Assembly: GCA_964429135.1 (NCBI GenBank)
Contig: CAYSAU010000002.1
Span: 186,001-250,000 of the forward strand
Reading direction: 5' to 3'
DNA from: CAZSDU01 sp964429135
Lineage (GTDB): Bacteria; Bacteroidota; Bacteroidia; Bacteroidales; FEN-979
DNA length: 64,000 nt
Below, piece after piece: positions 42,717 through 50,822 of the stretch. The position numbers and the translations under genes were made by a program. How positions within the stretch are numbered: position 1 is the stretch's first letter; every line of letters begins with the position of its first letter. The notes under the pieces are model-generated. The model saw nothing but the letters and a program-made list of their open reading frames with translations. It searched no databases and was not told the origin of the DNA.

Positions 42717-44696
42717 TTATTTCCTAGTAATCACAAAGACAGTCCTCCGGTTCTTTGCCCTTCCTTCTTCCGTATCGTTTCCAGCTACCGGGAGCGTCTT
42801 TCCGAATCCTTTATAAGTCAGTCGTTGTTGTGATATTTCCTTGAAAATAAGGTAATTGTAAACCGATTTTGCCCTTTCTTCAGAAAGCTTAAGATTATTG
42901 GCATCATTCCCAATATTATCCGTATGCCCCTGGATTTCTATGAAAATACCCGGGTTTTCGGTCAGGAATTCAATCAGCTGATCGAGAACTGCCTTGGATT
43001 CTGAAGAGAGTTCGAAGGAATTAAACGCAAAGTATATATCGTTGATCCTGTATGATTTATTTAGCTCAATAGGTTTGATTTCCAGATCGACTGTGGCAGG
43101 TGTTTTAAAACTGCTGTCAGTTCTGGCCAGGTATTTTGATTCGTAGACATAGCCTTCTTTTTTTACGGTCATAATGAAATCGCTGTTGAACGGGGTCACA
43201 GCAACATAATTCCCGGTCATGGTATCGAGCGGTATTTCTGAAATTTTCCGGGTCTCTATGTTTTTCAGTTCGAGCCTTGCCTTGATTGGTTCTGCCATAT
43301 ATTCCGCGCTCACAGTTCCTTTTATAAACAATACCTTTTCCGGTCTTGCTCCCTCATACAACTCAAAAGAATACAGATCCCACCCCCCCTTACCATTGAA
43401 TTTATTAGAAGCAAAATACCCGTATTCACCTTCCATACTGACAAAAAAACCAAGTTCGTCCTCCGGTGAATTAATGGGATAGCCAATATTTTTAGCTTTC
43501 AACCAGCTTCCGTTTTCACTAAGGCGTGAATAAAAGACATCATATCCTCCCATCCCCAGCCATCCATCGGATGAAAAATACAGGGTGAGTCCGTCTGGAT
43601 GTATAAAAGGTGATTTTTCATTACCCGTTGAATTAATGAGCGCCCCAAGGTTAATCGGGGTACCCCATTCCCCATTTCCGGATTTAATGGACCGGTAGAT
43701 ATCATAACCGCCGTATCCCCCGCTACGGTCACTGACAAAATACAGGGTTTTTCCGTCCGCAGAGATACTTGGCTGTGATTCCCATGACATTTCCAGGTTG
43801 ATCTTATTGCTGACACTTTTAACGGGAGTCCATTCTCCATTGATGTTCTCGGAACAGTATATATCACAGTTCAGGTATTTCTTAACTTTATCGTATTTGC
43901 ATACCGTGTAATATAAGGTGTTGTTATCGGCCGTCAGGCTTGCACCTCCTTCATGCTCATTGATATTAAAAGGCTCAGGCATTTCTTCTCCTTCTGTGAA
44001 TTTTCCATCGCTTCCCCGTGTGGAAAACATGAACTTTTCCATCGTCCTTGTGTCGGAGACCAGGGAATTCCGATCCGGTAAGAGTTTTTTCTCACGGGTA
44101 AAAAGAGCCATCTGATTATCCGGGCTGAGAATCGGAAGATATTCATTTTCCACTGTCGAAATCCCTTCCACTACGCTGGGTTCAAAGGGTACAGGGTTTT
44201 TTGTAATCTCCAGGTAAAATTTTGAATAGCGAAGGAGATCGTTAGCCCGGTTGTAGTCCTCATCTGATTTTATCTTTTCCACCTCTTTAAGAAATTTATC
44301 CAGGTGATTTACCGCAAGTTCGAAGTTTTCCTGGCCGTAGTAAATTTCTCCAAGATAATAATGGGAATAGATATCGTAATCAGGACAGAGTTCGATGACT
44401 TTTTTAAAATTTCTTTCCGCTTCCTTAAGATTGGGTTCTGCTCTTTTAACATTGATCAAGCCAAGCAGATAATAGGCATCCACACATTCAGTAGAGGATC
44501 GGAGAACATTTTTCAGCAAAATGGAAGCCTGGGCATAATTCTTTCTCTTAAAAGAATCCAGCGCTTCGCGATAAGTTTGCTCTGTTTTTTTATTAAGGAT
44601 TACCTTGCAGGAATCCTGTGCAAGGATATAGCTGGCAGAGAGCAGATGAAAAATCATGAAAATCAGCAGGAATACAAGCTGTAGCTTTTTTTCCAT
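42717..44696 (-). CDS. PorE-like TPR / PD40-propeller / OmpA-domain protein
   Basis: A 659-residue exported protein. In order: signal peptide (MEKKLQLVFLLIFMIFHLLSASYILAQ); TPR-like helices (about 40-160); a PD40/WD40-like propeller (about 180-440, with repeats SISADGKTLYFVSDRSGGYGGYDIYRS and SPFIHPDGLTLYFSSDGWLGMGGYDVFYS); a carboxypeptidase-regulatory-like domain (about 455-525); and an OmpA peptidoglycan-binding domain (about 545-659) with EIQGHTDNIGND and LSEERAKSVYNYL, carrying the conserved Asp and Arg. The order TPR-propeller-CRD-OmpA is that of PorE, the T9SS peptidoglycan anchor. There is no clear lipobox, unlike the PorE lipoprotein, and Bacteroidota have several proteins of this plan, so PorE itself is not certain. 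Confidence 0.78.
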   Translation of the reverse strand: MEKKLQLVFLLIFMIFHLLSASYILAQDSCKVILNKKTEQTYREALDSFKRKNYAQASILLKNVLRSSTECVDAYYLLGLINVKRAEPNLKEAERNFKKVIELCPDYDIYSHYYLGEIYYGQENFELAVNHLDKFLKEVEKIKSDEDYNRANDLLRYSKFYLEITKNPVPFEPSVVEGISTVENEYLPILSPDNQMALFTREKKLLPDRNSLVSDTRTMEKFMFSTRGSDGKFTEGEEMPEPFNINEHEGGASLTADNNTLYYTVCKYDKVKKYLNCDIYCSENINGEWTPVKSVSNKINLEMSWESQPSISADGKTLYFVSDRSGGYGGYDIYRSIKSGNGEWGTPINLGALINSTGNEKSPFIHPDGLTLYFSSDGWLGMGGYDVFYSRLSENGSWLKAKNIGYPINSPEDELGFFVSMEGEYGYFASNKFNGKGGWDLYSFELYEGARPEKVLFIKGTVSAEYMAEPIKARLELKNIETRKISEIPLDTMTGNYVAVTPFNSDFIMTVKKEGYVYESKYLARTDSSFKTPATVDLEIKPIELNKSYRINDIYFAFNSFELSSESKAVLDQLIEFLTENPGIFIEIQGHTDNIGNDANNLKLSEERAKSVYNYLIFKEISQQRLTYKGFGKTLPVAGNDTEEGRAKNRRTVFVITRK

Positions 44697-44710
44697 GGGA
44701 GATTTTTTTT

Positions 44711-44718
44711 CAAAGGTA
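44711..44718 (-). promoter_or_regulatory. -7 element of the PorE-like gene
   Basis: Leftward TACCTTTG, a full TAnnTTTG match, 14 bases before the ATG. No -33 match. Confidence 0.4.
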
Positions 44719-44760
44719 TAATGATTTATTTTATCTTTACTGCCCGTTCATCGTTTAACC

Positions 44761-45696
44761 ATGAAAATGATACAACACATTGTCCTCATCTCTTTGCTGA
44801 TGATGGTTTCCCTTTCCGGATTGCAAGCCCAGGGAACACAAATCCCCAATGCTGATTTCGAAAACTGGATCACCTATACCGGATACCAGGATCCCCAGAA
44901 CTGGGATACCCCCAATAAGGAGTTGATGGCCATCCCGATCTTTGGTCAGGCTGTTGTATCCAAAAGCACCAGTCATTTTTCCGGCAATTTTTCTGCTAAA
45001 CTCGAGACCCGGACGATCAATATTCCCGGTGCACCAATTGATGTCCCTGGCGTGGTGACCCTGGGAAAATTAAGCATTGACATTTTTGCCGGCACCTATG
45101 AGATCACCGGTGGTGCTCCTGTTCATGATCAGCCTACACATCTGAAAGGGTTTTATAAATATTCCCCTGTCGGAGGCGATAGTTGCGGAATCGGGATTAT
45201 GCTTTTTAAAACTACGGCCGGCATCGCAGATACAGTAGGTATAGGGTATTTTACCAGCAAGGTCACAGTACCGGATTGGACTCCTTTTTCTGCCTGGATC
45301 AATTACCTCATAACCACACAGCCGGATACCATGAACATAGTGGTTATCTCCACCGCTCAATATGATGAGATGCACAATGGAACCGTTCTTTATATTGATG
45401 ATCTTTACCTTGATTATACTACAGGCATTGAAAACGATGCTGTTTCAAAGGAGATCAGTGTATATCAGGATAAAGAAACCAAACGCCTGATTGTTTTCAC
45501 TCCTTCTGCAAACTCACTTTCTGTTCAAGTACTGCTCTTCAATCTCATGGGGCAAAATGTCCACACAGAGGGTAGCCATGCCTATGGTCAGGACCGAACG
45601 GTTATTCCTTACGGTGATCTGAACAAAGGAATTTACATTCTTGAAGTTTTGCTTGATCAACAGAGATATTGTAAAAAGTTCTTTTTAAACCCATAA
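44761..45696 (+). CDS. Secreted T9SS cargo with PCMD-like carbohydrate-binding jelly roll
   Basis: A 311-residue protein. The signal peptide MKMIQHIVLISLLMMVSLSGLQAQ is followed by a jelly-roll domain (IPNADFENWITYTGYQDPQNWDTPNKEL, SHFSGNFSAKLETRT, GTVLYIDDLYLDY) that resembles the putative carbohydrate metabolism domain PCMD. The C-terminus has a sorting-domain-like end (LLFNLMGQNVHTEG, LNKGIYILEVLLD), though its front part is atypical and lacks the usual YPNP. It is divergent from the PorE-like gene and ends three bases before aguB. Confidence 0.75.
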   Translation: MKMIQHIVLISLLMMVSLSGLQAQGTQIPNADFENWITYTGYQDPQNWDTPNKELMAIPIFGQAVVSKSTSHFSGNFSAKLETRTINIPGAPIDVPGVVTLGKLSIDIFAGTYEITGGAPVHDQPTHLKGFYKYSPVGGDSCGIGIMLFKTTAGIADTVGIGYFTSKVTVPDWTPFSAWINYLITTQPDTMNIVVISTAQYDEMHNGTVLYIDDLYLDYTTGIENDAVSKEISVYQDKETKRLIVFTPSANSLSVQVLLFNLMGQNVHTEGSHAYGQDRTVIPYGDLNKGIYILEVLLDQQRYCKKFFLNP

Positions 45697-45698
45697 TC

Positions 45699-46592
45699 AT
45701 GGAGGCAAGGAGGGTAAAGGCAGGATTGATCCAGTGTTCCAGCCTTCCGGATAAAAAAGATAACCTGGAAAAATCGATCAAGCTCATTCGTGAGGCGGCA
45801 GGGCGCGGAGCCCAGTTGATTTGCTTGCAGGAGCTTTTTGCCACCCCTTATTTCTGCTGGGAAGAAAATTATCATTATTTCAGTCTGGCAGAAACGATTC
45901 CCGGTCCCACGACAAAGCGTCTGCAAACCCTCGCCGCTGAACTCGAAGTTGTGCTTGTGGTTTCCCTTTTCGAAAAAAGAGCTGAAGGCCTTTATTTTAA
46001 CACCTTAGCCATCATTGATGCAGACGGGAAATATCTTGGACAATACCGCAAACATCATATACCCGATGATCCCGGGTATTATGAGAAGTTTTATTTTACG
46101 CCAGGTGATACCGGTTATAAGGTATTTGACACCCGATATGCGAAAATAGGTGCGCTGATATGCTGGGACCAGTGGTACCCGGAAGCTGCAAGAATTACCA
46201 GCCTGCTGGGCGCGGAAATCCTGTTTTATCCTACAGCCATCGGTTGGGCATCGTCACAGTCTGATGCCTTGAACCAGGAGCAATTTCAGGCTTGGCAAAC
46301 CATCCAGCGAGGACATGCCGTGGCCAATGGGGTATTTGTTGTCAGCGTTAACCGTACCGGAAAGGAGGGGGACATGATGTTCTGGGGAGGATCATTTGTG
46401 GCCGGACCATTTGGTGAGATGCTCTTCCAGGCTCCACATCTGGAGGAATGTGTGCATGTTCAGGAACTTGATTTGAACAGGATTGGAGAAATCAGGGTGC
46501 ATTGGCCGTTTCTCCGCGACCGCCGTATCGATAGTTATACATCCATAATGAAAAGATATATTGACGATATCCCTGAGGAGGCAACAACTTAG
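45699..46592 (+). CDS. aguB: N-carbamoylputrescine amidase
   Basis: A 297-residue nitrilase-superfamily enzyme that turns N-carbamoylputrescine into putrescine, CO2 and ammonia. The Glu-Lys-Cys triad is seen in LICLQELFATPYF, YRKHHIPDDPGYYEKFYF and GALICWDQWYPEAAR. The C-terminal half has FYPTAIGWASSQSD and VANGVFVVSVNRTG. Length is typical. The ATG is three bases after the preceding T9SS cargo stop, so they are probably co-transcribed. aguA follows. Confidence 0.93.
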   Translation: MEARRVKAGLIQCSSLPDKKDNLEKSIKLIREAAGRGAQLICLQELFATPYFCWEENYHYFSLAETIPGPTTKRLQTLAAELEVVLVVSLFEKRAEGLYFNTLAIIDADGKYLGQYRKHHIPDDPGYYEKFYFTPGDTGYKVFDTRYAKIGALICWDQWYPEAARITSLLGAEILFYPTAIGWASSQSDALNQEQFQAWQTIQRGHAVANGVFVVSVNRTGKEGDMMFWGGSFVAGPFGEMLFQAPHLEECVHVQELDLNRIGEIRVHWPFLRDRRIDSYTSIMKRYIDDIPEEATT

Positions 46593-46644
46593 CCAAGGGA
46601 CAGCCTTGACGGCTTACCCTGTCTCTTTTTTTGACTTTGTTACG

Positions 46645-47697
46645 ATGAAAAACACTTCCAAGCCTGTCCCCAAAGAACTGGGTTATCACTTTCCGGCTGA
46701 ATGGTCGCGACACCGGGCCACCTGGCTGAGTTATCCCCATGATGATTCCTATTCCTGGCCGGGTACCCTGGACAGGATTTTTCCGTTTTATAACCGGTTT
46801 ATTCATGAATTATCCAAGAGGGAGAATGTCTGTGTCAATGTAAGGGATGAAGGGTTAGGTATAAAAATCAAACAGGATTTGCTACGGCTTGGAGTAGATT
46901 TGAAACAGCTTGCTTTTTATACCCATCCCACCAACGATGCTTGGTGCCGCGACCATGGCCCAGCCTTTGTCGTGAATCCGGGTACTCTTGAACCTAAAGC
47001 CATCGTAAGCTGGAAATACAACGCTTGGGGCAACAAGTATCCCCATGACCTGGACGAGCTTATTCCTTCACTGGTAGGTAAGCACCTTGGCCTGAATGTT
47101 TTTTATCCTGGCATTGTTATGGAAGGTGGTGCGGTCGATTTTAACGGGAAGGGGACCTTGCTCACGACTACCCAATGTCTGCTTCACGAAAACCGTAACC
47201 CCGGACTTTTTCAACATGAAATAGAAGACTATCTCATGAATTATTATGGGGTCGATCAGATCCTATGGCTGGATGAAGGTATTGTGGGGGATGATACCAA
47301 TGGCCATATTGATGATATCACCCGTTTTTTTAGGGAAGATGCTGTCATGACCATGGTAGAACCCGGGCACTCCGATCCTAACCACATCATTCTTGCTCAA
47401 AATCTTAAAAAATTAAAATCTTTCCGCTTACTGAATGGAAAGCAATTGGATATCGCCGAAATTCCCATGCCCAGGCCGGTGATATATGAAGGGCAGCGTT
47501 TGCCTGCCTCCTATGCCAATTTCTATATTGCCAACGGATGTGTGATTGTTCCTGTTTTTCGTTGCAGAGAAGATGACCTGGCTATGCGCATGCTTGAAGA
47601 ATGTTTCCCCGATCGTGAAATCATCGGCATTGATTCAGTGGAAATAATCTGGGGTCTTGGATCTTTTCATTGCCTCTCCCAGCAGGAACCGGAATAG
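46645..47697 (+). CDS. aguA: Agmatine deiminase
   Basis: A 350-residue enzyme of the guanidino-modifying fold that turns agmatine into N-carbamoylputrescine. Features are FPAEWSRHRATWLSYPHDDSYSWPG, NDAWCRDHGPAFVV, GIVMEGGAVDFNGKGTLLTT, DDTNGHIDDITRF and the C-terminal nucleophile in GLGSFHCLSQQEP. The ATG at 46645 is chosen because the frame upstream runs into aguB. With aguB it forms a complete agmatine-to-putrescine pathway. It converges on aroC with seven bases between stops. Confidence 0.93.
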   Translation: MKNTSKPVPKELGYHFPAEWSRHRATWLSYPHDDSYSWPGTLDRIFPFYNRFIHELSKRENVCVNVRDEGLGIKIKQDLLRLGVDLKQLAFYTHPTNDAWCRDHGPAFVVNPGTLEPKAIVSWKYNAWGNKYPHDLDELIPSLVGKHLGLNVFYPGIVMEGGAVDFNGKGTLLTTTQCLLHENRNPGLFQHEIEDYLMNYYGVDQILWLDEGIVGDDTNGHIDDITRFFREDAVMTMVEPGHSDPNHIILAQNLKKLKSFRLLNGKQLDIAEIPMPRPVIYEGQRLPASYANFYIANGCVIVPVFRCREDDLAMRMLEECFPDREIIGIDSVEIIWGLGSFHCLSQQEPE

Positions 47698-47704
47698 TCG
47701 TACA

Positions 47705-48727
47705 CTATCTACTTGCGCTGAGCAGGTGATCGGCAATGACCAGTGCAGCCATGGCTTCCACAATGGGAAGTGCCCTGAATACGGTACAGATGTCATGCCG
47801 GCCTTTGCCTTCGAGTGTCACAGAATTCCCTGCAACATCAACGGTTTCCTGACTTTGCATAAGGCTGGGTATCGGTTTGAATGCCACCCTGAAATAGATA
47901 TCCTGACCATTGGATATTCCCCCCTGTATTCCTCCGGAGTGATTGGTCAGTGTGGAAATGATGCCATGGTCGGAAACAAAAAGATCGTTATGTTCCGAAC
48001 CTTTCATCCCGGCGGCAAGAAATCCACTACCATATTCAAAACCTTTTGCCGCATTGATACTCATCATGGCCTTAGCCAGATCGGCCTGAAGCTTGTCGAA
48101 AACCGGTTCGCCAAGCCCCGCAGGCACCCCTGAGATAGAACACTGAATGATTCCCCCGCAGGTATCACCTTCTTTTTTTAGTTGTTCCAGAAACTCCCGA
48201 ACATTTTGATCTTTTATCCGCGAATCGTGATCTGTAATCTGATGGGGGCCGATCTGGGAGATATGGGCTTCAATGCTTATGTTTCTGGTTTTAAGATAGA
48301 GTTTGGCCAAGGCTCCTCCTGCCACCCTTGCCAGGGTTTCACGTGCAGACGCACGTCCCCCGCCTCGATGGTCACGAATCCCATATTTTTTATAATACGT
48401 GAAATCGGCATGAGAAGGGCGAAAAATATCTATTAAATCGTCATATTCTTCAGGGCGTTGATCTTTGTTATAAACAAGAAATGAAATTGGGGCACCGGTG
48501 GACTTCCCTTTAAAGATGCCGGAAAGGATTTCCAGACGGTCTTCTTCAACTCGGGGAGTATCGAATTCCGAAATTCCTGGCCTACGCCTGTTCAATTCCG
48601 ATTGAATAAACATTTCGTCTATCAGAATTTCCGGGGGAAATCCGTCAAGCACACCTCCTACAGCCTTCCCGTGCGACTCGCCATAAGTTGTAAGAATCAA
48701 TACCTTTCCAATGGAATTTCCTGGCAT
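47705..48727 (-). CDS. aroC: Chorismate synthase
   Basis: A 340-residue enzyme that makes chorismate from EPSP, needs reduced FMN and stands at the branch point for aromatic amino acids and menaquinone. Motifs are TYGESHGKAVGGVLDGFPP, RRRPG near residue 47, GGGRASARETLARVAGGALAK, SNGQDIYFRVAFKPIPS and RHDICTVFRALPIVEAMAALV. Slightly short but complete. The FMN need links it to the riboflavin operon 5 kb upstream, but no regulatory link is seen. Confidence 0.96.
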   Translation of the reverse strand: MPGNSIGKVLILTTYGESHGKAVGGVLDGFPPEILIDEMFIQSELNRRRPGISEFDTPRVEEDRLEILSGIFKGKSTGAPISFLVYNKDQRPEEYDDLIDIFRPSHADFTYYKKYGIRDHRGGGRASARETLARVAGGALAKLYLKTRNISIEAHISQIGPHQITDHDSRIKDQNVREFLEQLKKEGDTCGGIIQCSISGVPAGLGEPVFDKLQADLAKAMMSINAAKGFEYGSGFLAAGMKGSEHNDLFVSDHGIISTLTNHSGGIQGGISNGQDIYFRVAFKPIPSLMQSQETVDVAGNSVTLEGKGRHDICTVFRALPIVEAMAALVIADHLLSASR

Positions 48728-48777
48728 CTCTCCGAAAATATTTCCGGTTTTACTGTATCTTTCTCAAGTATTCTCTC

Positions 48778-50715
48778 TCAGGACATTTGCTGTTTCAGAA
48801 TCTTCAGTTTGGCCTCCATCACTTTCAACTCACTCTTGGCCAGGTCAATCTTCTTTTCGAACTCGGCTTTAAGGATCTGTGCATTTTTTGACTTGGCCAG
48901 GAAGCCGATGTTGTTCTCCCAAAGGTTGATGTCCTCTTTCATCTTGCTGATCTTTCCCATGAGTGTTTCTTTCTCACGACCAATGAAACGACGAGATTGA
49001 GGATCATTTTTCATGGACTCAATACGCGATTGGAAATTCATGGTACTCATTTCGACTTCACTGATTTTAAGTTTGTCGAGATGTTGACTGATGAGTGAAC
49101 GAAATTCATTGTGCAAACGGTCTTTATCCTTCATGGGGATATGTCCTATATCTGTCCATTCCCGCTGGAAGGTTTTCAGTATTTCAAGATTTGCTGTTTT
49201 GTCACCTCCGAACTGGTAATCCTTGATCCTGTTGATCAGTTCAGTCTTTTTTCTAAGGTTTTCTTCCTCATGGCCCTGGATATTGGCGAAGTAAGCTGAT
49301 TTGGCATGGAAGAAAGCATCGCAGGCTGCCCGAAAACGTTTCCAAATTTTATCGGAGTGTTTTTTGGGCACGGGTCCGATTTTTTTCCATTCTCCCTGGA
49401 GCCGGATCATTTCGTTGGTGGTTTTCTTCCAATCGTTGTTGCTCTGCAAATTTTCTGCTTGTATGCAGATTTCAAGTTTCAGGTTGTAATTTTGAAGTTG
49501 TTGTTCCTTTAATTTATCAAAGAACTCTTTTTTATTTGCAAAAAAAGTATCCAGGCTGGTTTTAAAGCGGTTCCATATATCTGCATTGACTTTCTGGGGC
49601 ACAGTGCCTATACTTTTCCAGATTTTCAGCAACTCATTGACTTTGTTGGTGTTCTCCTGCCATTCCCTGATGTTCTCATTTTTCAGTTCAAGTAAAATTT
49701 CGGCTTGTTCGCAAAGTGCCGTTTTTGTCTCCAGATTTTTCTGCTGTTCTTGTTCGATCAATGTATAATGTTCCCGGCGCCGGTCATTGATCTTATTGGT
49801 GGTATTTTTAAATCTTTCCCAAATCTCCTCTTTTTTATCAGCAGGAACAGGCCCGATTTCTTTCCATTCTTCATGATATTTCTGAAGTTTCTTGAAGGAT
49901 TTAATCGCAGACGTTTCCAGCAGAAGTTCTTCAGTTTTCTCACACAGGGCGATCTTTGCTTCGAGATTTTTCCTAAGGTCAAGATCTTTCAGCTCCTTAT
50001 TCAGCTTAATTTTTTCGAAGAATTTCTCAACCAGGAAATGATAGTTTTGCCACAAATTGTTAATTTCTCCCCTGGGTACCATCCCGATTTCTTTCCAGGT
50101 TTCCTGTAGCGCTTTAAACTCATCATAGGTTTTTTTCAGGGTTTCTTCAGAGCTGATCAGTATCTTGAGTTCCTCCAGGATTTGTAATTTCTTTTTAAGG
50201 TTCTCTTTCTTGATCTTTTCCTGTTCTTCTGTATAACGGGCTTTATTGGCTTTATAAATATTAAAAATCTCGTTGAACTTTAAGTCCAGTTCATCTTCTT
50301 TTACCGCTTCCAGTTCTTCCTTGGAAACACCCTCTTCACCAGCTTTTTCGTACTGACTTAGGGTCTCTTCTTTCTTCTTTTTCAGGAAGGCGACTTTGAT
50401 CAAGGCAATCCGGATTTTAAAGGTGTTGATATCCGGCTCGCCGACCGCTTTTTCGAGCAGTTCTATCAGCTCGATACGGCTATAACGCGAATAATTTTCT
50501 TCCGTATCTTGTTCCGGGAGGTTTTCTGATTCATCCAAGATTTCATCCGGATGCTCATCAAAATGATTCTCGATCGGTTCTTCAGTCTGAGCAGGCTCAG
50601 TCGGGAGTTTGATTTCGTTTATTTCCGTCGTCAATACAACGGATTGAGTATTCTCCTCCTGCAGGACAATATTTTCCTGTTCAGGATTCTGATGGGTGTT
50701 GTCAGTATTTTCCAT
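48778..50715 (-). CDS. DUF349 repeat protein
   Basis: A 645-residue cytoplasmic protein, almost entirely alpha-helical and highly charged. An acidic N-terminal region (EEPIENHFDEHPDEILDE) is followed by at least five DUF349 repeats of about 75-80 residues. Each has a core such as LQETWKEIGMVPRGE, YHEEWKEIGPVPADK, LLKIWKSIGTVPQK, LQGEWKKIGPVPKK and FQREWTDIGHIPMK. The C-terminal helices form a coiled coil (EFEKKIDLAKSELKVMEAKL). The role of DUF349 proteins is not established. It precedes aroC by 50 bases. Confidence 0.9.
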   Translation of the reverse strand: MENTDNTHQNPEQENIVLQEENTQSVVLTTEINEIKLPTEPAQTEEPIENHFDEHPDEILDESENLPEQDTEENYSRYSRIELIELLEKAVGEPDINTFKIRIALIKVAFLKKKKEETLSQYEKAGEEGVSKEELEAVKEDELDLKFNEIFNIYKANKARYTEEQEKIKKENLKKKLQILEELKILISSEETLKKTYDEFKALQETWKEIGMVPRGEINNLWQNYHFLVEKFFEKIKLNKELKDLDLRKNLEAKIALCEKTEELLLETSAIKSFKKLQKYHEEWKEIGPVPADKKEEIWERFKNTTNKINDRRREHYTLIEQEQQKNLETKTALCEQAEILLELKNENIREWQENTNKVNELLKIWKSIGTVPQKVNADIWNRFKTSLDTFFANKKEFFDKLKEQQLQNYNLKLEICIQAENLQSNNDWKKTTNEMIRLQGEWKKIGPVPKKHSDKIWKRFRAACDAFFHAKSAYFANIQGHEEENLRKKTELINRIKDYQFGGDKTANLEILKTFQREWTDIGHIPMKDKDRLHNEFRSLISQHLDKLKISEVEMSTMNFQSRIESMKNDPQSRRFIGREKETLMGKISKMKEDINLWENNIGFLAKSKNAQILKAEFEKKIDLAKSELKVMEAKLKILKQQMS

Positions 50716-50790
50716 TCGTAGATGATCATCCTATAATTAATACCATTTTAGCGTCCGACTTTCGCCGGTTATATTGTTTCCTAAGAGCGG

Positions 50791-50798
50791 CAAAGATA
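50791..50798 (-). promoter_or_regulatory. -7 element of the DUF349 gene
   Basis: Leftward TATCTTTG, a full TAnnTTTG match, about 75 bases before the ATG; the leader is longer than most here. No -33 at standard distance (a TTG is 25 bases upstream). Confidence 0.4.
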
Positions 50799-50822
50799 AT
50801 AATTATTTTATACCGCCTAATC

